From contig JAUZQS010000036.1 of NCBI GenBank assembly GCA_030950875.1, forward strand, positions 1 to 15,115: a DNA stretch of 15,115 nt. The letters are read 5' to 3'. The notes beneath the pieces were generated by a model. The model made no database searches. It worked only from the letters and a program-made list of their open reading frames with translations, and was not told where the DNA came from. The DNA comes from Mariprofundaceae bacterium. Its GTDB lineage: Bacteria > Pseudomonadota > Zetaproteobacteria > Mariprofundales > Mariprofundaceae. Below are positions 8,960 to 15,115 of this stretch, in pieces. The position numbers and the translations under genes were made by a program. Position 1 is the stretch's first letter. Each line of letters begins with the position of its first letter.

Positions 8960-9001
8960 TGATTATCATGACGCAACTACATCAGGCGCGGTTAACAAGC
9001 T

Positions 9002-10441
9002 ATGCACATTAAAGGTGTCATATGGACTCTCGGTGTCCTGATTGTTTTATTTGGAGCTGGCATGTTACTCCCTGCTTTGGTATCGCTGTATTTTTCTTCA
9101 GGCCATGCGGATCACTTTTTTATTGCTGGTGCAATGACTGCAACACTGGGTTTTGGCATGATGAAGTGGGGAGGTGGCTCCCCCAAACGACTTAGTCATA
9201 AAGATGGTTTTTTAATTGTAGCATTGGCCTGGGTTATCTTGTCTTTGCTTGGTGCGATTCCATTTTGGACGACGGGTGTGTGTGTAAGCATTGTGGATGG
9301 ATTATTTGAGTCTACATCGGGCTTAACCACGACAGGCGCAACGATTCTTACGGGTTTGGATCAGCTCCCGCCATCTATTTTATTCTGGCGATCGATGCAG
9401 GAATGGTTGGGTGGTATGGGTATTATTGTACTGGCGGTAGCAGTGATGCCGCTTCTCGGCGTGGGTGGCATGCAGTTATTTCGCGCTGAAGCACCAGGGC
9501 CAGTAAAAGACAAGCTTACAGCTCGAGTGACAGAAACTGCCAAAGCTTTATGGTATATATACTTAGCGATGACCGTACTTGCAGCTATTGGCTTATGGCT
9601 GGCAGGTATGACACCATTTGATGCGATTAATCATGCGATGACCACGGTAGCAATTGGTGGGTTCTCTACCCATGATGCTAGTATGGGTTATTATGATTCC
9701 ATCTGGATTCGAGGCCTAACGGTTGTATTTATGCTGTTGGCGGGCATCAATTTCACATTGCATTTTGCGGCTATGCGGCGCGGATTTTCAATCAAAAGCT
9801 ATAGTCACGATGATGAATTTCGTACATATATCAAATGGATGTTTGTATTAATCATTTTAATTGGCGGGCTCACCCTACTTACAGGCAGTGGCACATGGGA
9901 TGAAATTATTTTTAATACAGTCGCGGTCGCAACCACCACAGGTTTTGCGGTGAGTGATTATGCGCTTTGGCCACCAGGTACGACGATGTTATTATTTGCG
10001 GCAATGTTTGTTGGGGCTTGTGCTGGCTCAACAGGTGGCGGCATGAAGGTTGTGCGTGTTTTGCTATTGTTTCGCCAAGGAATGCGTGAAATACGCCGCT
10101 TGATTCATCCGCATGGCATTATTCATGTGAAAATTAATGAACAAAGTATTAGTGGTCCTGTTGTACAAACTTTATGGGGTTTCTTCGTATTGTATATGGT
10201 TTGTTATGCTATTGTGGCCATACTTGTGGCATTTACAGGCGTGGATATGCTTACATCACTCACGGCTGCGGCTGCTTGTATTACCAATACAGGGCCAGGT
10301 TTTGGTGCTGTGGGTCCGGCAGGAACGTATGCCAGTCTGCCAGATACTGCCAAAGGGGTTTTGATGTTTGGTATGGTATTAGGTCGCTTGGAGATTTTTA
10401 CTTTCTTTGTGCTTCTTGTCCCCGAATTCTGGCGGAAATAA
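9002..10441 (+). CDS. trkH: Trk system potassium uptake membrane protein TrkH
   Basis: Inner-membrane potassium channel subunit of the Trk system, 479 residues, near the family norm (E. coli TrkH 483). Hydrophobic helices run throughout, and the four pore-loop repeats are recognisable: STSGLTTTGATIL near 105-117, MTTVAIGGFSTHD near 213-225, VAVATTTGFAVSDY in the third repeat, and ITNTGPGFGAVGP in the fourth. The conserved glycine of the selectivity filter is present in each (TTG, IGG, TTG, GPG). The motif GSTGGGMKVVR matches the TrkH loop before the last repeat. ATG 9002 is the only reasonable start: an in-frame stop TAA lies three codons upstream (8993-8995), and the ribosome site is weak. 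It is the last gene of the plus-strand operon and converges with the Rieske gene. Confidence 0.96.
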   Translation: MHIKGVIWTLGVLIVLFGAGMLLPALVSLYFSSGHADHFFIAGAMTATLGFGMMKWGGGSPKRLSHKDGFLIVALAWVILSLLGAIPFWTTGVCVSIVDGLFESTSGLTTTGATILTGLDQLPPSILFWRSMQEWLGGMGIIVLAVAVMPLLGVGGMQLFRAEAPGPVKDKLTARVTETAKALWYIYLAMTVLAAIGLWLAGMTPFDAINHAMTTVAIGGFSTHDASMGYYDSIWIRGLTVVFMLLAGINFTLHFAAMRRGFSIKSYSHDDEFRTYIKWMFVLIILIGGLTLLTGSGTWDEIIFNTVAVATTTGFAVSDYALWPPGTTMLLFAAMFVGACAGSTGGGMKVVRVLLLFRQGMREIRRLIHPHGIIHVKINEQSISGPVVQTLWGFFVLYMVCYAIVAILVAFTGVDMLTSLTAAAACITNTGPGFGAVGPAGTYASLPDTAKGVLMFGMVLGRLEIFTFFVLLVPEFWRK

Positions 10442-10563
10442 TATAGCTGCTCATATCACCATTTATTTTCCCGATAGCGGCGTTGAAAAATGCTCATGTA
10501 CAGGAGTACATTGCGCTTTTTCGCCTTGCCATCAGAAAAAGCATGGCAATCTGAGCAGCTATA
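10442..10563. repeat. Nested inverted-repeat element between convergent operons
   Basis: A perfect 12-base inverted repeat, TATAGCTGCTCA at 10442-10453 and TGAGCAGCTATA at 10552-10563, bounds 98 bases that hold more inverted repeats. These are ATGTAC/GTACAT around an AGGA loop (10496-10511), GAAAAA/TTTTTC (10485-10490 with 10517-10522), GCTTTTTC/GAAAAAGC (10515-10522 with 10535-10542) and TTGCCAT/ATGGCAA (10526-10532 with 10543-10549). Several of these exclude each other. The left arm starts immediately after the trkH stop. It could be a bidirectional terminator, a REP- or MITE-like dispersed element, or both. No coding sequence of substance is seen in it. Confidence 0.7.
10485..10522. terminator. 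Possible bidirectional terminator between trkH and the Rieske gene
   Basis: A short hairpin (6-base stem ATGTAC/GTACAT, AGGA loop, 10496-10511) is flanked at equal distance by A5 (10486-10490) and T5 (10517-10521). The T run therefore follows the hairpin when read from either operon, and GAAAAA/TTTTTC can pair as an outer stem across a 5x5 internal loop. The core stem is short and the T runs modest, so strength is uncertain. Confidence 0.4.
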
Positions 10564-10578
10564 GGCTGTTTTGGAGTA

Positions 10579-10977
10579 TTATAAAACTAATGTAATTGGA
10601 ACTTGGATAGTTTCACCGTTATCTTTAATAGGGATTGGATATAAGCCGCGTGGGCAAGGGCCAGATATGCAATCACCTGTTACAGGGTCGAACAGTGCAC
10701 CGTGGGTATGGCAAAGGAGTGTTTGTCCATCATCGGAGAAAAACTGATTGGGCACCCAGTCCAGAGGGCTGCCAACATGTGGGCAATGATTTCGATACGC
10801 ATAAGCCTTGCCATCGATGCAAATAGCAAAACCACCCTCTTTAATTTTCAGAAGCTTTTCTTCACCATCAATTTTAGTTTGTATTTGTACGGTTATATCA
10901 AAGCTGACTGATGCACCTTCTTGTGGCTGTGGGATGGTTTGCCATACGGATGTTGAAAGGCTCTTTTCTTTTAGCAA
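10579..10977 (-). CDS. Small Rieske [2Fe-2S] ferredoxin-like protein
   Basis: Soluble Rieske-type iron-sulfur protein. Cluster ligands are clear: Cys65 and His67 (NHCPHVGSPLDW) and Cys89 and His92 (LLCHTHGALFD), followed by GDCISGPCPRGL as in ferredoxin components of ring-hydroxylating dioxygenases and the NirD/Rieske family. There is no signal peptide or membrane segment, unlike the bc1 Rieske subunit. The electron partner is unknown. The start is uncertain. TTG 10977 is preferred (132 residues) because AAAAGG lies seven bases upstream and it overlaps the hemY stop by only seven bases; ATG 11016 and 11037 extend further into hemY and have little or no ribosome site. Position as last gene of the hem operon suggests co-expression with tetrapyrrole synthesis; a direct role in it is speculation. 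Confidence 0.82.
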   Translation of the reverse strand: MLKEKSLSTSVWQTIPQPQEGASVSFDITVQIQTKIDGEEKLLKIKEGGFAICIDGKAYAYRNHCPHVGSPLDWVPNQFFSDDGQTLLCHTHGALFDPVTGDCISGPCPRGLYPIPIKDNGETIQVPITLVL

Positions 10978-12095
10978 TCCAGTGCCTTTTGATATGCAAG
11001 CATAGCTTCTTGCCATTGTTCTTTTTGCGTTAGCCATTCAGCTTGGGTCTGCCAAAATTCACGGCAGGGTTGTGTTTCAAGTAAACTGGACAAAGCTTCT
11101 TCTGCCAAACCATCGAGTTTTCCAGCATGAGCAAGACGGGCTACCAACCATTGTAAAGCTGCAGTGCCCTGTTGTTTCTCAAGCTTACGAAATGCAGCCA
11201 GAGCAGCGCTATTTAAAAGCTCGAAGCTTGCTTTTGCAATGTTAAGATCGCTATGCTTTTGCAAATGACCCAGCCATAATTTCTCAGCGGTTTTGGCATT
11301 ATGTTCTTTAATATGAGCATACCCCAAGGCAAGCACAACGGCGCCACTTTCTGGTTGCATGCGATAAGCCTTTCTTAAGTACTCCATGCCATGTTTAGGC
11401 TCTTGCTCTGCCAATGCCAACCATGCACGAGCCATTTCTGGTTTAGCACGTGAGGCCGAGCGGTAACCATGCTTCCAAATACTTTCCAGACGCTCAACGG
11501 CATGCTTCCAGTCTTGCTCTTCAACCGCTAAATCTGCCATGCGAATGAGCGCCAAAGGTGCGTTGGGCTGGCTTTTTAACCAAGCCTCTAAATGGACTTT
11601 TCGTGTTGCAATGTCAGGTCTAGGTTTGGCTTCAGGGTCGGTTGCAATACGCGCACGTAATGCAATCATCAAGCTATCATCATTGCTTGCAGAAAGGCCT
11701 TGATCCGTAGCTGAAGCAGTGCTTGTGTGAAGTAGTGCCACAGCCCAATCAGGAATAACACCGCGCGATTTTTTAAAGGCGCGTTTGCCATAATCACCGC
11801 GCATATCCAAGTATTGGGCAATGCCATCGCGCAGCCGTTGTTCACGGCGTTTCTTTCCGCCCATACGCAGCGTTTGCCAAAGTTGGCCTGGCCCTGCAAT
11901 AAGTGCAGAAAGTAAGCGTTGAATGAGCCATAGAACACCGAAGATAAGCAATAAACTTACTACAAATGCACCTTGGCGTGTTTCAAATTGCCAACCAAAG
12001 GCTTCAATACGCAATGTTTGTAGTGCAATATCAGGGAATAAGGTGAGTACAATGGTAAGAATAAGTGCAATGAGAAGAAGGAATTTTAGGCGCAT
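10971..12095 (-). CDS. hemY: HemY-type membrane protein with TPR-like repeats (tetrapyrrole operon)
   Basis: Proteobacterial HemY, 374 residues; not the Bacillus protoporphyrinogen oxidase of the same name. The N-terminus has two membrane segments (about 4-24 and 43-66) around a short loop with FGWQFETRQGAF, the HemY_N pattern; a basic stretch GGKKRREQRLRDG follows. The rest is helical and alanine-rich with TPR-like units (for example AWLALAEQEPKHGMEYLRKAYRM split by turns) ending in EAMLAYQKALDC. The molecular function is not settled; it belongs to the hemCDXY operon of beta- and gammaproteobacteria and is thought to support late tetrapyrrole steps or protein assembly at the membrane. ATG 12095 directly abuts the hemX stop (TAAATG), with a strong GGAGGAG site six bases upstream. 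Its end overlaps the start chosen for the Rieske gene. Confidence 0.88.
   Translation of the reverse strand: MRLKFLLLIALILTIVLTLFPDIALQTLRIEAFGWQFETRQGAFVVSLLLIFGVLWLIQRLLSALIAGPGQLWQTLRMGGKKRREQRLRDGIAQYLDMRGDYGKRAFKKSRGVIPDWAVALLHTSTASATDQGLSASNDDSLMIALRARIATDPEAKPRPDIATRKVHLEAWLKSQPNAPLALIRMADLAVEEQDWKHAVERLESIWKHGYRSASRAKPEMARAWLALAEQEPKHGMEYLRKAYRMQPESGAVVLALGYAHIKEHNAKTAEKLWLGHLQKHSDLNIAKASFELLNSAALAAFRKLEKQQGTAALQWLVARLAHAGKLDGLAEEALSSLLETQPCREFWQTQAEWLTQKEQWQEAMLAYQKALDC
10985..10990 (-). promoter_or_regulatory. Ribosome binding site favouring the TTG start of the Rieske gene
   Basis: AAAAGG at 10990-10985 lies inside the last codons of hemY, seven bases before the TTG at 10977. The upstream ATG candidates at 11016 and 11037 lack a comparable site, so this decides the start, with moderate certainty. 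Confidence 0.4.
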
Positions 12096-13166
12096 TTAAG
12101 ACTCCTCCAACCAAGATTGTGCAGCTTGGCGAAGTTTTTTGACATCTGCCTGAATGGCATCAAAGCTTTCAGGCAATTGCAGCACTCCAGCTTGCTTGAC
12201 CTCTTCTTTGTTCGTGTTGAAATGTTTGAGTAAACGTAGTTGTAATTGGGCGCGTAATTCCGTCCATGCAGTGCCAGTTGGCCATTGCTCTAAATTCATG
12301 CCTTGCTTGGTATGCAGCAGGGCATTTTTCAACGCCAGTAGAGCTGCTTCCTGACTGCTTTGCGAACGCTTGAGACTAAATTGTTTGATAAGCCATTCCA
12401 GCCATGGATTGGAATTATTGGCGGTGATTGCCGTAGAAATGATATTATCATATTCATCGGGTTTAAGTATGATTATTAGATGGTCAATTTCTTGTTGCCA
12501 TTGTTGAACATCATTTTGTCGCTCCTCCGCCAGTTTTAGCATGGTTTCGGCTTGGGAGCGTTGCTCTGTTGTGAGCGATGGTAATAAGCTTATTTCCTGC
12601 CATGCGAGCTTAATTTGTGGTAAATGACTGTTGTGTTTCATGATCCAAGTGAGGCGGGAGTGAAGCTGCATGGATTCCAGCATCGACTGAGAATGAGCTA
12701 CATCATGTTGTTGTTCACGTAAGACCTGTAGTTCACCTTGTAAGTCTTTCATGCTTTCTTGGAGTGTGGTGATAGCTGCGATTAAAGCCTCGCCTTCTTC
12801 ACTACTGATCGGTGTAGGGATGGTTGTAGAAATGGGTGCTTTTAAAGCGGGCACATCAACTGGCTTGCTTACTTTGTTTTGAACTAGCTCAACAATATCG
12901 CTTTTATGCGAGGTATCAGGGAGGGAGGTGATAGCAATGGGAACATGATGGGGTTTCAGTAGATAATTCTGCTGATAATAATTGAGAGCAAAGATTGATG
13001 TTGCAGAGCCTACGATAAAAGCCAGTATAAAAAGAGGCCAACGGCGCGGTTGAGCGGGTTCTTTTTTGATATCCAGATTCTCTGGAGAAGTGTCCTCCAG
13101 AGAATTTTCTTCAATCACGATTGCGTCATCTGATGGCGCTGCAGTAGTTTCTTTTTTGTCAGTCAT
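12096..13166 (-). CDS. hemX: HemX-type membrane protein (often labelled uroporphyrinogen-III C-methyltransferase)
   Basis: Protein of 356 residues with HemX architecture: an acidic, Thr/Glu-rich cytoplasmic N-terminus (1-40), a single membrane segment at about 43-62 (WPLFILAFIVGSATSIFALN), and a periplasmic helical region with a coiled coil around 128-165 (TTLQESMKDLQGELQVLRE). The C-terminal part has several Trp and Leu repeats typical of the family. Databases often call this a uroporphyrinogen-III C-methyltransferase, but no SAM-binding methyltransferase fold is visible, so that name should not be taken as its activity; the role is unknown. It starts three bases after the hemB stop without a clear ribosome site and ends directly against the hemY ATG, so it is translated in an operon. 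Confidence 0.85.
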   Translation of the reverse strand: MTDKKETTAAPSDDAIVIEENSLEDTSPENLDIKKEPAQPRRWPLFILAFIVGSATSIFALNYYQQNYLLKPHHVPIAITSLPDTSHKSDIVELVQNKVSKPVDVPALKAPISTTIPTPISSEEGEALIAAITTLQESMKDLQGELQVLREQQHDVAHSQSMLESMQLHSRLTWIMKHNSHLPQIKLAWQEISLLPSLTTEQRSQAETMLKLAEERQNDVQQWQQEIDHLIIILKPDEYDNIISTAITANNSNPWLEWLIKQFSLKRSQSSQEAALLALKNALLHTKQGMNLEQWPTGTAWTELRAQLQLRLLKHFNTNKEEVKQAGVLQLPESFDAIQADVKKLRQAAQSWLEES

Positions 13167-13169
13167 GCT

Positions 13170-14153
13170 TTAATCATCGTTCAACCAGCGGGCTACGTCC
13201 AGTGCATGATAGGATAAAATCAAATCTGCCCCAGCGCGTTTAAAGCCAAGCATGGTTTCCAGAACGACACGTTTTTCATCAATCCAGCCGTTAGCAGCGG
13301 CAGCTTTGACCATGGCATACTCCCCCGATACGTTGTACACCGCCATTGGTAAATTGGTAGCATCTTTGACTTCACGCACAATATCCATGTATGCCAAGGC
13401 GGGTTTTACCATTAACATATCTGCACCTTCTTGCACATCCAATAAGGCTTCTTTGATGGCTTCACGGCGATTGGCAGGATCCATTTGATAGCTGGCTCTA
13501 TCGCCAAATGTCGGGGTGGAATCTGCAGCATCACGGAAAGGTCCAAAATAGCCCGAAGCATACTTCACTGCATACGACATAATTGGCGTTTCAGTGAATC
13601 CCGCTTCATCCAAGCCCAAACGAATCGCAGCAATCATGCCATCCATCATGCCCGATGGGGCAACAATATCGACACCAGCCTTGGCATAAGACACTGCTTC
13701 TTTTTGTAAATTTTCAAGTGTGGCATCATTATCGACTTCTTCACCGCATAACACACCACAATGACCATGTTCGGTATATTCACAAAAACATGTGTCGGCA
13801 ATGACGCATATATCTGGGCAAGCTTCTTTGGCAGCACGAATGGCTCGCTGCACAATGCCATTATCATCCCAACCTGATGCACCAATATCATCTTTTTCAT
13901 TGGGAATACCAAATAAAATAATACCAGGAATACCAAGCGCCTCAACTTCCCGTACGGCTTTTGCCACATCACTTAAAGGAATGCGCCATACACCCGGCAT
14001 ACTTTTCACTTCAATTGCTTGGCTAATCCCCTCATCGACAAATAAAGGGTAAATAAAATCTGCAGGTGATAACGATGTTTCACGCACCATACGACGAATT
14101 GTAGCAGTCTTGCGCAGGCGGCGTGGGCGAATGGTTAAATCGGGTAGAGACAT
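13170..14153 (-). CDS. hemB: Delta-aminolevulinic acid dehydratase (porphobilinogen synthase)
   Basis: Cytoplasmic enzyme that condenses two 5-aminolevulinate molecules into porphobilinogen, the first common pyrrole of heme, siroheme and related tetrapyrroles. It has 327 residues, the usual length. The zinc site [14 protein letters not shown] gives Cys122, Cys124 and Cys132, so this is a zinc-type enzyme and not the Asp-rich magnesium type. The Schiff-base lysines are Lys197 (MSYAVKYAS) and Lys250 (LMVKPALAY). N-terminal [17 protein letters not shown] matches the arm that drives octamer formation. ATG 14153 begins four bases after the hemD stop, with GGAG inside the hemD end. Placement between hemD and hemX is uncommon compared with the classical hemCDXY order. 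Confidence 0.97.
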   Translation of the reverse strand: MSLPDLTIRPRRLRKTATIRRMVRETSLSPADFIYPLFVDEGISQAIEVKSMPGVWRIPLSDVAKAVREVEALGIPGIILFGIPNEKDDIGASGWDDNGIVQRAIRAAKEACPDICVIADTCFCEYTEHGHCGVLCGEEVDNDATLENLQKEAVSYAKAGVDIVAPSGMMDGMIAAIRLGLDEAGFTETPIMSYAVKYASGYFGPFRDAADSTPTFGDRASYQMDPANRREAIKEALLDVQEGADMLMVKPALAYMDIVREVKDATNLPMAVYNVSGEYAMVKAAAANGWIDEKRVVLETMLGFKRAGADLILSYHALDVARWLNDD

Positions 14154-14157
14154 CGTA

Positions 14158-14925
14158 TCAGTTGCTCCGTTGAGAAAAATATTTGCTTAAACCCTCCAGC
14201 ATGGAAGGGAAATTGGCATCAGTGGCGATAAGCTGCACCTTCAACCCGAGTTTGTCAGCAGCATCAGCAACTTGCTGGCTTATAACAACTATAACTGGGC
14301 GGTTGGCGAGTTCAAGATTGCCAATGCGTTGAAGATAGTACGCTGCTGTTTTGGAGCTTCCTAGCAATGTGGCATCAATGCTATTCTCTTCCAGCATGGA
14401 AAGTATTTCGGCGTTATCACCACTTGGGCAAATGCTTCGATATGCGGTGATAAGAGATGTTTTTACACCTTGGTTTTGCAAGTATTCGAGCAGTACATCG
14501 CTGCCATCTTCGGCACGAAAAAAAAGTAATGATTGAGGTAGCCCTTTCTCTTGATAAGCTGTTATTAAGCCCTGTTGTGATGCTATTTTGGGAATGATAT
14601 CTGCTTGGATACCATAGTTCTTTAATGCGAGCGCAGTTTTTTCCCCCACCACTGCAATACGTTTTCCTCGTAAGCTATCAATGATGGCATTTGAGCTATT
14701 TTCAAACACCGCTTGAATGCCATTGACACTGGTAAATACGATGTCGCTATAGATGCCTGCGTGGTCTAAGCCTTGAAGAATAGCGTCTTTAAGAATTTGA
14801 TATTCCAAACAAGGAAATGCTATGGGTATGGCGCTTCTTTGCTCAATCAATGCCGCAGTTACAGCGATTTGTTGCGCTGCGCGGGTAACGAGGATGCGTT
14901 TGCCTGCAAGCGGTAAATTTTGCAT
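14158..14925 (-). CDS. hemD: Uroporphyrinogen-III synthase
   Basis: Cyclises and inverts ring D of hydroxymethylbilane to give uroporphyrinogen III. With start ATG 14925 it has 255 residues, normal for the family. The N-terminus [16 protein letters not shown] is the family hallmark; other recognisable parts are the hinge segment [33 protein letters not shown], and the second-lobe stretch [17 protein letters not shown]. The sequence is poorly conserved across the family, so the call rests on these motifs and on the hem operon context. An in-frame ATG at 14994 would add 23 residues (KLTKNQFVLQSFCLYSTD) not expected in the family and overlaps the probable leader and the edge of the repeat element, so it is rejected. 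No strong ribosome site precedes 14925. It is the first gene of this operon; hemC is not next to it. Confidence 0.9.
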   Translation of the reverse strand: MQNLPLAGKRILVTRAAQQIAVTAALIEQRSAIPIAFPCLEYQILKDAILQGLDHAGIYSDIVFTSVNGIQAVFENSSNAIIDSLRGKRIAVVGEKTALALKNYGIQADIIPKIASQQGLITAYQEKGLPQSLLFFRAEDGSDVLLEYLQNQGVKTSLITAYRSICPSGDNAEILSMLEENSIDATLLGSSKTAAYYLQRIGNLELANRPVIVVISQQVADAADKLGLKVQLIATDANFPSMLEGLSKYFSQRSN

Positions 14926-14948
14926 GTCTGTACTGTATAAACAAAATG

Positions 14949-14976
14949 ATTGTAAGACAAATTGATTCTTAGTTAA
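14949..14976 (-). promoter_or_regulatory. Possible promoter of the hemD-hemB-hemX-hemY-Rieske operon
   Basis: On the minus strand TACAAT (14954-14949, 5 of 6 to TATAAT) stands 23 bases before the hemD ATG at 14925. TTAACT (14976-14971, 4 of 6 to TTGACA) is 16 bases further up. Transcription from here would exclude the longer hemD start at 14994. The -35 match is weak. Confidence 0.3.
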
Positions 14977-15007
14977 TTTGTAACTATTCAGCATGATGCC
15001 TTTGTTC

Positions 15008-15083
15008 TGTCATTCCGAGCGAAGTCGAGGGATCTTTCATCGACATTGCGTCAAAAGATGTCTCAACTACGTTCGACATGACA
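15008..15083. repeat. Long imperfect palindrome, dispersed-repeat type
   Basis: Left arm 15008-15037 begins TGTCATTCCGAGCGAAGTCG and right arm 15053-15083 ends with its imperfect reverse complement (…GTTCGACATGACA). The arms of about 30 bases pair at most positions around a 15-base loop. Arms beginning with a TGTCATTCCGAGCG-like sequence are familiar to me as short palindromic repeats scattered through many unrelated bacterial genomes, but this could not be searched. No protein is encoded in it. It lies upstream of hemD. Confidence 0.7.
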
Positions 15084-15090
15084 CTTAAAT

Positions 15091-15110
15091 GCATGTTTCA
15101 ACAAACATGC
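15091..15110. repeat. Perfect hairpin next to the long palindrome
   Basis: GCATGTTT and AAACATGC form a perfect 8-base stem around a CAAC loop. It lies seven bases from the end of the palindrome at 15008-15083. There is no T run on either side, so it does not look like a Rho-independent terminator. It is probably part of the same repeat element, which may continue beyond the window. Confidence 0.65.
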
Positions 15111-15115
15111 TGAAT

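Noticed and set aside
10978..11037. Longer Rieske protein from ATG 11037 or 11016
   Set aside because: Both lie within hemY with little or no ribosome site, and the added residues are not part of the Rieske fold. They cannot be fully excluded.
10971..12095. HemY as protoporphyrinogen oxidase
   Set aside because: There is no FAD-binding GxGxxG motif at the N-terminus; it has two membrane helices and TPR-like repeats, so it is the proteobacterial HemY.
12096..13166. HemX as a working uroporphyrinogen-III methyltransferase
   Set aside because: No SAM-binding methyltransferase motifs are visible; the sequence is a single membrane helix plus coiled coil.
14926..14994. Longer HemD from ATG 14994
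   Set aside because: The extra 23 residues precede the usual family N-terminus and overlap the likely leader and promoter.
15091..15110. Hairpin as an intrinsic terminator
   Set aside because: No T run follows the stem on either strand.
1..15115. CRISPR array, tRNA, rRNA, transposase or prophage genes
   Set aside because: No regularly spaced direct repeats, cloverleaf or rRNA-like sequence, or mobile-element proteins were recognised by eye on either strand.

Overview
The window looks like chromosomal DNA of a Gram-negative member of the Pseudomonadota, moderately AT-leaning. The pointers are a NtrY/NtrX pair preceded by a DUF4390 protein, a TrkA/TrkH potassium system, a zinc-type HemB and the HemX/HemY pair typical of beta- and gammaproteobacteria and relatives. 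The ntrYX-trkA-trkH order is better known from alphaproteobacteria, so the mix may fit a deep lineage such as the Zetaproteobacteria. That is a guess from gene content and no search was possible.

Layout. (1) Positions 1-3385, minus strand: the ABC-F ATPase gene uup is followed 13 bases downstream by hsdM, the modification subunit of a type I restriction system. The 3' end of hsdM lies beyond the left edge. (2) Positions 3452-10441, plus strand: DUF4390 protein, ntrY-like kinase, ntrX-like regulator, trkA and trkH. The first four genes are chained by three ATGA stop/start overlaps, and trkH follows after 42 bases. A plausible sigma-70 promoter lies at 3401-3429. (3) Positions 10442-10578: a convergent intergenic stretch packed with nested inverted repeats inside a perfect 12-base inverted repeat. 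(4) Positions 10579-14925, minus strand: hemD, hemB, hemX, hemY and a small Rieske ferredoxin-like gene, tightly packed and probably one transcript. (5) Positions 14926-15115: the leader of the hem operon, then a long imperfect palindrome and a perfect hairpin that look like a dispersed repeat element.

How the genes work together. The plus-strand operon joins an envelope sensor kinase and its regulator to a potassium importer, suggesting that signalling and K+ uptake are expressed together. The regulator keeps its receiver, ATPase and Fis-type helix-turn-helix domains, but its sigma-54 contact loop reads GAFPGA instead of GAFTGA, so it may not be a standard sigma-54 activator. The minus-strand operon supplies two enzymes of early tetrapyrrole synthesis (HemB, HemD) and two membrane proteins of that locus (HemX, HemY). 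hemC is not visible.

I found no tRNA, rRNA, CRISPR array, transposase or prophage gene, and no clearly new multi-gene system. The most unusual items are the altered GAFTGA loop, the two repeat-rich intergenic elements and the Rieske protein at the end of the hem operon.
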